From assembly GCA_019044685.2 (NCBI GenBank), contig JAGTXX020000001.1, forward strand, positions 744,001 through 808,000: a stretch of 64,000 nt of DNA. The letters are read 5' to 3'. Source of the stretch: Nannochloris sp. 'desiccata' (lineage: Eukaryota; Chlorophyta; Trebouxiophyceae; Chlorellales; Chlorellaceae). This document shows positions 10,603-21,339 of the stretch, one piece after another (positions within the stretch are counted from its first letter, which is position 1; every line of letters begins with the position of its first letter). The position numbers and the translations under genes are program-made. Under the pieces are notes generated by a model. The model worked only from the letters and a program-made list of their open reading frames with translations. It ran no database searches and had not been told where the DNA came from.

Positions 10603-12898
10603 CTACTCATCCTGTTTCTTCGTATTCCACAACTTTCTCCCACGCAGCAGTATCACTAGTATCCCTATAGCTGGAGGAACGAGTTGTTTTAACGCAAACT
10701 GGACCCCAGTTACTACCGCTAGACATTCATAGCTGGTCACCTCAAGTCCAAACCCTGCTGTACACACCCGCTCAGCAGATGCCGCAGCAAGAAGCACAGT
10801 TTCAATATAAATTTGCCTTTCTTTATGCAATTTGTTGTCGACCTTGCTCCCGATTTGATTCTTATCATAAGCAGCAGCAGCAAAAGAAGAAAAAGAAGAG
10901 GATTTCAGGATATCTTGCATCATCGTCTTTATTTGCCAGCAAAAGCCCAGCATTGGCCCTGCCAATTGCCAAGAATTTAGATAAAATCCTCCTAGAGCCT
11001 TATTAACGACAAACCAGACCATCCAGCAGTGTGCCATAGGAAGGAAAAACAGGCGATGAAGCCCAGAGAGTATGCCTAGAACTGCGCTTGTGACGAGTAT
11101 ATTGAGCGCCTTGAGGGCGTTTACCAGGGCGCTTGATTCAAAAGTAGTAGAAGGATTATTTGAAAATTCCTTTTTTTGTCTTTGTGATGGAAGGATAACG
11201 TTATACCAAATCCATTTCATTGCTAAACGCAGAATATCAGCGCCTGCAATGAACTTTAATATAGATAAACAACCACTGTCACGGCCAGCACCGCTTTCAA
11301 CGCTGCTGCTGTTGCTAATGTGGATATGAGTAGCGTGCCAAAATGCCAAGTATACGATACTCATTGAAGCAAGGCTAAGAAGAAATTCAAGGGTCTCTGT
11401 GTGACTAGATTCTCTTTTACCTTGCAGCCGTGCTTCTTCTCGAAACTTTAAGCTGCCGTTGGTAGAAAAAAAATTTTGTGGGTTGAGCACCACAACGTCG
11501 CTGTTGCTAATAAGCTTCAAAGGATGAGGGCTTTGCATAGGCTGAAGCTGCTTTTGTTTTGTACTAGTATTAGTACCAAGAGTCAATGCTCCCTGACTAC
11601 TACCACCTAGATTTTCTTTCTTTCTTTCCGTTGTTTTCAAATAATTTTCTTTTAATAACAACGGCATCACCCTGCCGATGAAATTTTCAAAACGCAAAGC
11701 AGGCTCAGCATAGTTGAGCTGAGCAGCAAGAGGAGCAAGAGCCATAGCGAGTAACCAGACGAGCCGAGAGCTTTCAAAGGCGTGGGGGTCTGTTGACGCT
11801 AGATTTAAAACACCGACTAGAACTTGGTCGTTATTGGTAGTTGAAAAAGCAGCACCACCAGCACCGCCACCGCCGTCTGTTGCAGCAGCTGCATCACCAG
11901 CATTATTGGAAGAGGCCATAGAGGTGGAGATGTACATGGGTAGGCTGGCAAAGGATTGTGCATTATGTATAGTAGCTAGCTGCTGCCAATCTGCGTAATG
12001 GGGACCCCTACAAAAGAAAGAAAGAAAGAAAATAAGACGAGAGGACTACAATTAAAGGGGGAAAAAAACATATAAAAACATTTTCTAAATGGCACATGGG
12101 TGGAGAGAGATAAACTTACTTTCGTGCATCGTATTCATTGCAGATGATTCCATCTACACTCTTTGTAGCAGCTTGAAACGCTGCTGTAGCTGGAAGGCGG
12201 TACTCTGGTTCAGAAGCTAGTAGCAAAACACCACCACGACCACTGCTCTTCCCGACACAACTCGCATTGTTTTGATTTGTTAATTTATCTTTTAGTTCAT
12301 AGACGCAGCTATTACTCCAATCTAGTCCACAAGCAGCTTGATTTTCTAATGCACTATTCACCTGCTGCCAAGCTTCTAGATTAGAGCCATCAGCAGTGGT
12401 TCCAAGAGGGACTGGGTGGTGACCTATCTCTCCAACCGACGCTGCTGCTGCTGCTACTGAACCACCGCTACCGCCATTGCGGCTGCGAAGAGGGCTCTTG
12501 GAAGCGGCAGTATTCCCTCCTTTCTTCGCTTTACTACTATTGAGATTCATACTAGTGCTGCCTCCTCCAATTCCGCCTTTTCTATTCTTAGTGCTGCTCT
12601 TCCCATCGTCCTCGTTGGCACTATGAGCTTTTCTAGGTAGGACGAGGATGGAGACGTAGACTAAGCCTGTGATGAGAGCCTGCGCCCGTTGTAAAAAGAG
12701 GCGAAACGCAGCTAATGTGGGGAGTGAAGACAGCTCCGCTATAAGGGACTCCACCCCGTTGGAATCGAGGCCTTGGTTAGCTGGAGCAGCCGGAGCGGTG
12801 GTTATGGTGGCCATGGCTGTTTCAAGAAGACATAGGCAAAGGACCAAGTTCTGGGGGCCCAACAGCCGATTCCAACTGTTTTTAGATAATGATATCAT
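10603..12898 (-). CDS. Multi-pass membrane protein, unknown function
   Basis: Two exons (12898-12120, 12007-10603) with donor AA|GTAAGT and a TTTTGTAG acceptor read through as KGPHYADWQQLATIHNAQS and give 727 aa. The first exon carries two hydrophobic stretches separated by a Ser/Gly/Lys-rich linker. The second exon has about six hydrophobic segments, among them LVWLLAMALAPLAAQ, TLEFLLSLASMSIVYLAFW, LKALNILVTSAVLGILSGL, CWMVWFVVNKALGGFY and LVPPAIGILVILLRG. The ARFENFIG and SRLVWLLAM parts match no family I recognise. The first intron holds an AAGA microsatellite (about 12015-12035). It could be an organellar or peroxisomal membrane protein, but nothing in the sequence fixes this. Confidence 0.6.
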
Positions 12899-13301
12899 AG
12901 CTGGGAAGGCATTGCAAACGACTTTAAGTTGGGAAAAGGTGTCGTGAACGAAGAAATTCTGATCATTTGGTTTCGTTTTAAAACTCTGCGCAGAGCATAG
13001 CGCGCTCTAATGACTTGGAAAATATCAAATAAATCTATCTATGTTGAGTCAAACTACTACTTCTGCAGAAATTGAAGAAATATTCTCAAGCTGTTCTTAT
13101 CGCGATCGTGGCTTGAACTGAATTTAGAGTCAAGCTAGAAAGCCCATTTTTCAAATTCGATATCTACTATATATTACTATCAACCCATCCATTACATCTA
13201 TGGGGACGAAGATTGCACAAATTCTATTGCCATGATCAATCCACAGATGGCAATGTTTTCTAGCCACTGTTTACTAAAATCAAGTTCTATGCCATGAAAT
13301 C
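12899..13301. other. Divergent promoter region
   Basis: It separates the minus-strand membrane-protein gene from the YqaJ-like nuclease gene. It is AT-rich with TATA-like runs near 13167 (ATATATTACTA). No ORF of note. Confidence 0.4.
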
Positions 13302-14867
13302 ATGACAACGCATCACGATGCTCCAGTTTTTTCTGGCGCATTGCCCAACATTTACCACCATGCTTTAACATTCGATCATCTCCGGCAGTTCCCAACCTTC
13401 ACTGCCCTCCCTCCTGTCGACTCAATCTGCATTGCCGGACCCTCCTCCTACCGCTACATACGACAAGATGATGACCTATGGGGCCGGTTGCACACAGGAA
13501 GGCTTACCTCTGGCTATCTTTCCGCAGCATTGGGTCTGTTTGAACCTGCCGCCGCAAAGCGGTTGAAATTAAATAAATCTAGGATATCCCATGGTCCTTT
13601 ATTAAATGCCTATAGACACTTGAGTCAACAACCATACCATCCTAGTGTTAATGGAAATATTACGGAAGAAAGTGCAGCAGTGCATAACGCTCAAATAACC
13701 ACTGCATTCAATAGGAGCGTGCCTTCTTCCACATCGAGTGTGTTTGCTGAAGGGAGCACCATAGACAGGAAAATTGGAATAGCTGATAGTGGCAATGTAC
13801 CTGCTTCTGATCCTAATAAAAACAACAGACGACGAAAGAAGAAGAAGACAGGTACAGCACAGCAGCATCGCCCAGCAGCAGCAGGAGCGGGAGGATCCTT
13901 GGCCGCCGCCACCAGCACCAGCTTCTTCATTTCAGAAGAATTAAAATTAAAGAAAGCTCGTGCACTAGGCAGCCAAGGTCTCGACGCAGTACGTTGTGCA
14001 TGGGGTACTGCTCAGGAAAGTACCACTCTCCACGTGCTAGCTAGTACTGGAGTATTCCAAAAATCTGAAATAATTGAGGCGGGATTATTTACAATGGAAG
14101 AAAGTGTATTGCCGAAAAATTGGGGGTTTCGACCCGGGGAGCTGCCACCTATTGGCTCTAGCCCTGATGCATTGGCACAGCATCAAATTGACCCTGGTGG
14201 AGTATTGCCAAGGTATGTGCAGTCTAGTGTTTTGAGCAATAAGGATGGCATTATTACGGGAGAGGCAGTGGTGTTGAGCGAGGCAGCCCTTCTCTCTAGA
14301 TTAACTTTAGAAGATACCCAAGACTCTCCCAAATTAGGTATTGACGGAATAGAAGAACTTGACCGAGTACTAGAGGTTGTTGAAGTTAAAAATACATGTC
14401 CCTTTGACTATAGCCAACAAAAGCAAGGAGGCGGGAAGAGGAAGAAAAGAAAATTTGTTGTTTGTGACCGAGGCCCACGGAGCCAATTCGACGTTCTCTG
14501 GGTACCACAATTACAGCTGCATATGCTCTGTAGCCAAACCTCCTCATCTTTACTGGTCAGTCGCTCAGCAACAAGGGGTCTTCGAGTTTTTCGGGTAGCT
14601 GCCGACCCGGAATTTCAAAGACTGATGCTTTGCGTGCTGCGTAGACTCTACACAGAGCACGTGATTCCTCAAAATGTGCCCAAAAAGGATGTTTTTGAAC
14701 ATATGCCAGAGCATGGAGAGCTGCTAAAGAGGATACGAGGGGGAGTGGCTAAAGCAGAGGTAGTGGCAGAGGTCAGTGGAGAAGAGGCATCGGCGGTGCT
14801 TTCTGATCTCTCCTCTGGAAATAGTGGTAATGCGACTAAAATTGACTGTCGATTCTTTTTAGATTAA
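13302..14867 (+). CDS. YqaJ/lambda-exonuclease-like PD-(D/E)XK nuclease
   Basis: One exon, 521 aa. The core motifs of the YqaJ/RedX exonuclease fold appear in order: RCAWGTAQE (about 231-239; the acidic residue of motif I), IGSSPDAL (about 284-291; the motif II aspartate), EVKNTCPF (361-368; the E-x-K of motif III) and WVPQLQLHMLC (400-410; the Q-x-Q-x2 helix). These proteins are 5' to 3' exonucleases in phages, and plants and algae carry nuclear homologues of unknown role. A low-complexity, Lys/Arg-rich insertion (about 110-210) separates the N-terminal part from the core. The start ATG at 13302 has an in-frame stop upstream. A role in recombination or repair is inference. Confidence 0.75.
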   Translation: MTTHHDAPVFSGALPNIYHHALTFDHLRQFPTFTALPPVDSICIAGPSSYRYIRQDDDLWGRLHTGRLTSGYLSAALGLFEPAAAKRLKLNKSRISHGPLLNAYRHLSQQPYHPSVNGNITEESAAVHNAQITTAFNRSVPSSTSSVFAEGSTIDRKIGIADSGNVPASDPNKNNRRRKKKKTGTAQQHRPAAAGAGGSLAAATSTSFFISEELKLKKARALGSQGLDAVRCAWGTAQESTTLHVLASTGVFQKSEIIEAGLFTMEESVLPKNWGFRPGELPPIGSSPDALAQHQIDPGGVLPRYVQSSVLSNKDGIITGEAVVLSEAALLSRLTLEDTQDSPKLGIDGIEELDRVLEVVEVKNTCPFDYSQQKQGGGKRKKRKFVVCDRGPRSQFDVLWVPQLQLHMLCSQTSSSLLVSRSATRGLRVFRVAADPEFQRLMLCVLRRLYTEHVIPQNVPKKDVFEHMPEHGELLKRIRGGVAKAEVVAEVSGEEASAVLSDLSSGNSGNATKIDCRFFLD

Positions 14868-15066
14868 TATTATGGTATTCTTTTGGAGAGTTGTTCTAAA
14901 GACGAAGGGTGCACATCTAATTTCAGGAGGGCAGGGCACAAGCGGCCCATGGTCTGCTGCTGTGGTAGGGCGCTCGAAGCACCGTTACAAAATATGAGAA
15001 AAGTCTCGACGTGATGAATAGTATCTTTGACAACCCTTGGATTCTTATTATTGATTATAGCAACAC

Positions 15067-16762
15067 ATGGGTTCCCACCAAATCCCGCCTGAGCTTGATC
15101 TCCTTTTGCAGGAGGAGCATGTAAGCAATACATTAATTTGATCGATCGATGCTTATTGTTAAGTTCTAGCAATCTCAAGTTCAACTCACTAAACAATTGC
15201 AGGCTCCATGGGAAGCTATAGCTGGTGATGTTGAATCAGGATTACCTCCAGAAATACATTTGAAAACTCTCCTTGCCATTCACCCAGACGACATCCTCAG
15301 AACGCTCGCGAGCCAAGGTGTTACCAAGCTGGGCGAGTTCAAAATCAAGAGCAGCATCGCCTTCCCTGCATTTAAGGGCAGCTCTATCATCACTGTTGGC
15401 TCCCCACATCGAATTATCGACCATGAAAGAATCTGGCGGCAAGAAGTTTCCCACCGAGCGGGGCCTGAAATAATTAAAGCCCAGCAAGCTGGAGGAGGAT
15501 GGAACGACGATATTCTCGTAGAAGCATTCGTTATCAACGTTGCGGAAGCTGCTGATCCTGATAAAGATGGCCTTTTGCAACCTTTATTGCGTAGGTGGCA
15601 ACTTGATGGAAATTTATCGGTTTTTAGTATCCCTGCTGTGCAAGCTACAATTGCCTACAAATGGCACGCCTTTGCTCGAAAATTACTGCTTTGGGAATTG
15701 TCTATATTTTTGGTTTGGCTGATTTCCTTTTACTTATTTACTTTTCTTTTTCAAGATGAAGATTTGACTTTATCGTTGACTGGATTACTCGCAACCCCTC
15801 GAGGCGCTTTCTCCGTAGGATTTGAAGTGCTCGCGCTGCTTGCAATGGCACCGTTTATAGTTCTAGAGCAAGGAACACTTGCTGCGTATGGTGTAGCTGG
15901 CTGGCTATCTGTCTGGAACAGTTTAGATATTGCTACCTATGCTATCCAAATCTCTTTATCTGTGATGCATTTAAGCCGCATTGGCCTTGGAAGCAGCACT
16001 TTATCACTTTTATTAGCTCTACAATGCATCTTCCTTATGTTTCGGCTGCAATATTTCTCAAGAACCTTCAAATCCACTCGTTTCTCCTTTTTGGACGCTA
16101 TCAGAGACGTGTTGGTCGAAATTAAATATTTCTTCGCATTATTGCTCATTATTATGCTGGGATTTGCGAGTGCTTTTGCCATTCTCTTCCGTAATGACCA
16201 AGAGGTAAATCATTTCGACACATTACCTCACGCTTTCCTTAAAATCTACTCGTCTCAAAGTGGCCTTGACTATACCGAGATGCTTTCTTCATCGGTCCCG
16301 CTCCCTGCCACGCTTTTAAACGTTGCTTATGCCTTTATAATGGGAATGGTTTTAGTGAATTTATTAGTCGGTATTATGAGCAACGCCTTGAATAGAGTCA
16401 CACAGCATGAAGCTTTAAAATTGTTACTCCACAAGGCGCAAGTCATTGATGAGTTGGAGGCAACGTTGCCAAGATGGTTGGAAGACAGATACGAGGCTGA
16501 ATGGTACCCTAGACATATTCATGTATTGCGTATTGATCCAGATAGGATTGATAGAGTTGATTTAGATGCGTTATGGGCACCTCAGCAGAATACTGGTGAT
16601 GCCGGTAAGAGTGAGAGCAGTGGTTGGGGAAATGAGCAGCATGTGGTAGCTAGGCTTGATGAGATTCAAGCGGCGTTGATGCAGTTGACAGCACAAATGC
16701 AGAAACATCAGCTCATTACTGGTGGGCATAGTTCGACTGCAAACTGCTTGAATGAAATTTAA
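15067..16762 (+). CDS. TRP/polycystin-like cation channel, copy 1
   Basis: A 54-base first exon (15067-15120, MGSHQIPPELDLLLQEEH) joins at GTAAGC and TTGCAG to exon 15203-16762, giving 537 aa. The paralogue at 31398-33182 supports the frame. Six membrane segments lie between residues 165 and 405, among them LLLWELSIFLVWLISFYLF, FEVLALLAMAPFIVLE and FFALLLIIMLGFASAFAILF. The motif LNLLVGIMSNALNRV after the last helix is the usual inner-gate segment of TRPV/polycystin channels (here VNLLVGIMSNALNRV). A C-terminal coiled region follows (VARLDEIQAALMQLTAQMQ). There are no ankyrin repeats. The conserved cytosolic motif PDKDGLLQPLLRRWQ lies before the first helix. Calcium or cation entry is the family role. 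Confidence 0.75.
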
Positions 16763-16795
16763 TATTCAAATAGTAAGTTAAAAGTTGTATTCTTA

Positions 16796-16800
16796 TGTAA
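16796..16800 (+). terminator. Candidate TGTAA poly(A) signal
   Basis: TGTAA lies 34 bases past the stop of the TRP-like gene; it is the standard chlorophyte poly(A) signal. Confidence 0.5.
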
Positions 16801-16949
16801 AGTATGCTCAGCATAATGCTGCGCTCTGTTGTTTAGGCTCTGTCTTATAAAAGGTAAAGTAAAATCTTGGTGTCAATCGTTAAATCGCAATTAAATGCTC
16901 CATTTTCCCTTGTACAGCAACATTTACCCAGCATTATTCGCCTTTTATT

Positions 16950-17690
16950 TTACAAGGCAGGGTCGTATGGAGCCAACTTCCTGCCTTTAAACTTTGTTTC
17001 TTTCCTCCACCACAGTTTCCTTCCTATATCAACAATTGTTCCCCAATTTTTATCAACAATAGGCACCTTTTCACGTAAAAATAGTTCAAGAACTGGCCAG
17101 TGCTTAGCTACAAACGCTGTTGGTCTGATGATTTGCCAACTCGAAAACTTCCGAAACCCCCGGTCCAAAAGAATTCCAATCAAAGGATTTGAAAATAAAA
17201 TGCTCTCAAAACTATGAAAATCTACCTGTTTTGAGATCAATTTACCTCCTTTGAGGGTGGGTTCGAGGTATAGAAGAACAGCCATGCTTAAATCGAAGCT
17301 TACGAAAGGCATGTGGCCCATGTTTTCGATCGTTTGAGTAAAAAACACAACAGCTTTACTGCCACTAGCATCGACTAGTACTTCATGTATATCAGCTGAT
17401 AAATGAGTAGTAACAAATCTCCAGTATTGGAAAACACGAATTATTTCTTCTCTATCGTCAGCCATGACCTGAAAGTGGAGCAAAATTTGAAAGGAAATTG
17501 TGAGAAGAGGCAGCAGGCCTGGTGTTCCTATTTTTTCTTTTGCTTATAATAATAGCTTCCAACGTACAAGCGCGTGGGTTAAACGGCATTCTGGGGTATA
17601 ATAAGCTTCAATGAGTTGTCTTTGTCTGTCTGCTGGGGATTGTAATAGCTGGTTGATGAGAGTAGGCAGCTCTTCTTCAACGTTCTGCAT
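16950..17690 (-). CDS. SigF-like NTF2-like domain protein
   Basis: Two exons (17690-17568, 17468-16950) with donor CTT|GTACGT and acceptor CTTTCAG give 213 aa. The opening is MQNVEEELPTLINQLLQ followed by EAYYTPECRLTHAL. After the splice come IIRVFQYWRFVTTHLSADIHEVLVD, a VVFFTQTIE strand and a KQVDFHSFESILF block. This order fits the SigF-like NTF2-like family: a cone-shaped alpha+beta fold, mainly known from fungi and some algae and bacteria. The catalytic role, if any, is unknown. It converges with the TRP-like gene. Confidence 0.65.
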
Positions 17691-18222
17691 GGCAACACCG
17701 TTCTTTACTACAGTCGTCGGCTTTCAAAAATAGCAGAAATTTCTAGAATTGCTATCCAAACTGAATATTTTCCTGCCTTGGACACGAGATAGAGTATACA
17801 TGGATAGCAACATGGGATGTCAAATAGATAAAGCAGCCGAGAAAAGGAGTTCATTTTTGTCCAAGACACCTCGGAAGAGCTGCGAAGAAGGTCGCTGCAT
17901 TGGCTGCAGTCAGCAACAAAAGTTAAGAGAGTAGTAAAAACTGTATTTTTTAGTAATATAGAAAGCAACTAGAGTCCTTTACCTAGACAATATCTGTCTA
18001 AAGGCTGCAGTTTCTGCTGTTTCAGGTCTTGCCAGAACCAGGAGCTTTAACTTCATGTCTACTTGAAAATTGGCGGTGGCTCCGGCGGGGTGTCAATTTA
18101 TCTTTTCGTTTATCTCACAGAATGAATTTTCTTTTACAAACAAGAAACAACAATGCAAATCGACGAGTTCAAATAAAAAGATGGGTAGAAATATAGACGC
18201 TATAATCTCGTAACTACTTACT
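17691..18222. other. Intergenic region
   Basis: It lies upstream of the SigF-like gene and leads into the inverted duplication. Short plus-strand frames occur (for example ATG at 17800, 44 codons, with CEEGRCIGC), but none has other support. Confidence 0.35.
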
Positions 18223-18540
18223 GCTCGTGCTGCTGAGCTGAAACCCGCCTCCTCCTTGCGTGTAGACGCAGTGGAATTCGTTATGCCGGCTGTTCCTTCT
18301 GAACCTGTTGATGAAGAAGCCATGCATTTTAAGAATATGCTGTGGAAGGCGCTACTTAAAGGTGTCGAGAAGAGGGGTGGAGATGCTGCTCTCCTTCACC
18401 ACGAAATAGCAGAGGCAAGAGAACTCAATAGGGTTGCTGCTGTTGAGCACGTTACTGCTGGACTTCCCACCTTTGACCCGGAAGCAGCAATGCATTTATA
18501 TGATTGACAGGGAGAAGGAGTTGACAGGGGAAGTGGATAC
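18223..18540 (+). repeat. Inverted repeat, left arm
   Basis: Left arm of the inverted duplication; its partner is 18691-19007 with a loop of about 150 bases. A transcript crossing both arms would fold into a hairpin of about 315 bp. Confidence 0.8.
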
Positions 18541-18735
18541 TGCTGCTGTAGACGCATCTTCTGCCAAGGGAGCAGAAGCAATCGCAGCAACTGCCAGAAT
18601 TGAAGCAAAGGAGAATCTGCACGGCAACAGTGGCATAAATGCTGGTACTGTTTTGGACGCTGCTATTGAAGGTGCAGCTATGAGGAGAGTATATCCACAT
18701 CCCCTGTCAACTCCTTCTCCCTGTTGATCATATAC
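18223..18735 (+). pseudogene. Inverted, 5'-truncated copy of the acidic membrane-anchored protein gene
   Basis: From 18223 the plus strand encodes AAELKPASSLRVDAVEF and continues for 318 bases as a copy, about 93 percent identical by eye, of codons from the minus-strand gene at 18678-20105. Two extra T in ATGCATTTATATGATTGA break the frame at about 18493. Downstream of the break the restored frame runs DREKELTGEVDTAAVDASS and on through an Ala-rich tail that the minus-strand gene no longer has. It then meets the other arm and stops. There is no promoter or start, so it is a remnant. Confidence 0.75.
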
Positions 18736-20105
18736 TGCATTGCTGCTTCCGGGTCAAAGGTGGCAAGTCCAGCAGTAACGTGCTCAACAGCAGCAACCCT
18801 ATTGAGTTCTCTTGCCTCTGCCATTTCGCGGTGAAGAAGAGCACCATCTCCACCCCTTTTCTCGACACCTTTAAGCAGCGCCTTCCACAGCATATTCTTA
18901 AATTCAATGGCTTCTTCATCAACAGGTTCAGAAGGAACAGCGGGCATAAGGAATTCTACTGCGTCTACACGCAAGGAGGCGGCGGGTTTCAGCTCGCCGG
19001 CACGAGCGGTAGCTGCAACAGCAGTGGCAGCAGCATTAGCAGAACGGGCGGCGCTGGCCTTGAGGAGATCAAGCAAATCGGTGGCAGGGATGCCAATAGC
19101 TGCTCCTACGGGAGGAGGAGAGGGCGCAGCACCATTGCTAGCTTCCCAACATATGGGAGCGTAAAAGCCAGGTGTCCCAGAGGCAGCGTGCGCCATAATG
19201 TAACTCTCTACCTGGGCGGGGGTCATTACAGACCCGAGATCAGGCAAGATAGGTGCAGCGATGGGAGCTTCAACTTCAGCTTGCTTCTTCTCTCCAGCAG
19301 TAGCAGCAGCATCTTCAATCTCTTCCTCCTCCTCTTCGGCGCTCTCGCCAAAAAGAGGAAGAGCCTCGCAGAGCTCCAGCTGCTCGCAGGAGATGGCATC
19401 TTCTATGATTTCCTCGTCATCAGGGAGCTCAATTTTGAGAGAAGCTTCCTGAACTTCAAATAAGGAAGCAGCAAGCGGAGCTACAGGAGCGGTAAGAGCA
19501 GCAGCGGGCACAAAAGCTGCGATGCTTCCTGTAGTCTCTTTAACGATACCAGAAGTCTCTACCTTTAAGCTAAAAATAACCGACTCATTGTCGGCAAGGT
19601 CAAACTCCACTGCTACAGCAGGGCTAGCAGCCATGGGCTCCACCTCCTCTTCAACCACCTCGATGACAGTAGCTGGGCCATTGACCTCGTCTTCGTCTTC
19701 CAGATCGAATGACTCAAGACGGCGGGAGCTCCCAAAGCAACTGAAGCTATAGCAGCTTCCAAAAGCAGGGGCTTCGGGGGCGGCCTTGCCGGCTGAGAGC
19801 CGGCGAAGAGTGGCAAGATGCCTGCCCTTAACCATCTTGCTGAGGTAACGATACCCGGCTGCAGAAAAGGAAGAGAAATTGGATTTGATTAGGCTATAAG
19901 TAATATATATTGCATAAGCTAACCTTAGAAGAGTGAATTAAAGGCGTGAAAGCAAAGGTTGAAAGGCATTGCAGGAGCAGCGGGATTTGCGATCGCCGTT
20001 TGAGGCCCGCCAACACCTCCCATTCCCACGCATTGCACACATCGTACCTCCAGCAATGATAAGAGCCACGCCAGATATCGCCAAAGTGCGACCTTTGGAA
20101 ACCAT
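18678..20105 (-). CDS. Acidic, Ala-rich protein with N-terminal membrane anchor, unknown function
   Basis: Two exons (20105-20048, 19858-18678) join in frame as GGA G|CC GGG and give 412 aa. The N-terminus MVSKGRTLAISGVALIIAG is a signal anchor; KMVKGRHLATLRRL follows. The middle is acidic (DLEDEDEV, EEVEP, SAEEEEEEIED) and low in aromatic residues. The C-terminal third is helical and conserved between the two arms of the inverted duplication (FKNMLWKALLKGVEKRGGD, FDPEAAMQYMINREKEL). The last residues, ILSS, come from sequence past the repeat junction, so the original C-terminus has probably been lost. No known domain is recognised. A TATA-like element lies at 20209-20214. Confidence 0.6.
18691..19007 (-). 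repeat. Inverted repeat, right arm
   Basis: Right arm of the inverted duplication, lying inside the 3' coding part of the minus-strand gene. It matches 18223-18540 in reverse complement at about 93 percent by eye. Confidence 0.8.
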
Positions 20106-20428
20106 GGTCGACAGAGATTAACTAAATCGAAGAAAATATCAAAGTGAAGCACGAGCAACCAGAGATGGGAGCTACGCACGATATTACTATAACCTGGTAT
20201 TACTTAAGTATATAACAAGATGGCTAATTTATGCTGGGAAGTGCCAATTTATGCCCAAAAAGCTCGCTCAAATTTCAAATTTTGGACAGCGACAGCAAAG
20301 GCCACTTTTTGAGGGAAAAAAGCGAGCCATTTAATAATCTCAATGCGTCATAAAAAGGTCATTGATAAATCTCAAGAGCGCAGCAAGCTTGAGAAAGCAC
20401 GTAAACTCCATTCATTGTAGCACAGCCG
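20106..20428. other. Divergent intergenic region
   Basis: Promoter side of the acidic-protein gene on the minus strand, and of the candidate small gene at 20429 on the plus strand. AT-rich with GCGCTCAAATTTCAAATTTT near 20270. No ORF. Confidence 0.35.
20209..20214 (-). promoter_or_regulatory. Candidate TATA box
   Basis: TATATA lies 104 bases upstream of the ATG of the minus-strand acidic-protein gene. Support is by position only. Confidence 0.3.
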
Positions 20429-20728
20429 ATGTCCTCGCATGAAACGGCTCAAGTGCACTTCAAGCGACCTCAGAGCGCTGGTGGAGGTCACCAGAACTTC
20501 TATGCATGGTATAGAACCTCTTCAGGAGATCAAATACATACACCTTGTGGTTTCACTTCCTTCACCTCAACAAGGAATTCTGGCAATGCAAGAATGCTGT
20601 CAAGGTAGGTTTGTATACCATTTCGGCGCGTTTACGCAGTTGAACATCGTCTAACATCCTCTGATACATGCATTCAAAGGGCTAAACACGTGAAGAAACC
20701 GCACCAAGGAATATTTTTGGTTGCATGA
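20429..20728 (+). CDS. Candidate small spliced protein, unknown
   Basis: The first exon (20429-20604) begins MSSHETAQVHFKRPQSAGGG and ends at a strong AG|GTAGGT donor. An AG at 20678-20679 would continue the frame (20680-20728) as AKHVKKPHQGIFLVA then stop, giving 74 aa. The acceptor is weak (TTCAAAG). Codon choice in exon 1 looks protein-like. No family is recognised. Confidence 0.3.
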
Positions 20729-21339
20729 GGTGAATTGTTCACAACATATGAACAGCGTCAAACGCGCATGAGGAGCTGCGCGGCAGGTCCTCATACTACC
20801 TAAAATACGTAAGAAATACAAGAACATCCTCAAAATTACCAACCAAACTTTTATGCTTCTCGAGGCACCCTCCTTGCTCCTCTGCAGACGCAGTTCAGCT
20901 CGCAGGCTGCCACCAACAGCCACAGTCCACAAACAGACCACTACTTTTAACTCTCTTGCCAAGCAGTAATGGGCGTTTGGAAGATGCTATCATGTACTAC
21001 ATGTCCAGAGCAGTGTGAAGGTATGAAATACAAGGAAATCCAGCCACTGGAGCATCGTCAAAACTGATTCTCAATGCCACCCCCCACTTGTCACCACTGT
21101 TGGCGTCGGCACATTTTGAAGACAAAAAGAAGAGCCTCCCTCTCTTACCTCGCAGCCTGCAGTTTCATTTCTTTCTCGTATGCTTTCCTTCATTTACACC
21201 TGGTGAATCTCACCATTCAGCCAAAAAATTAAAGAACCATTCAGAAATAAAAAAAGACACATCGTAGCTTTTCCTTTCTAATCACCATAAAAGCATCCTC
21301 TTCGTCTTCCTTCCCCTCACCTAGAGCTCTTTCGTTCTC
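20729..21339. other. Intergenic region
   Basis: It runs to the 3' end of VPS35 (minus strand). A TTACA (TGTAA on the minus strand) at 21194-21198 may be the VPS35 poly(A) signal. A plus-strand open stretch about 20820-21018 ends LEDAIMYYMSRAV then stop but has no start that I could join. Confidence 0.35.

Noticed and set aside
19925..20179. Minus-strand frame ending GMGGVGGPQTAIANPAAP...
   Set aside because: It lies in the intron of the acidic-protein gene once exons 20105-20048 and 19858-18678 are joined, and its start is not supported.
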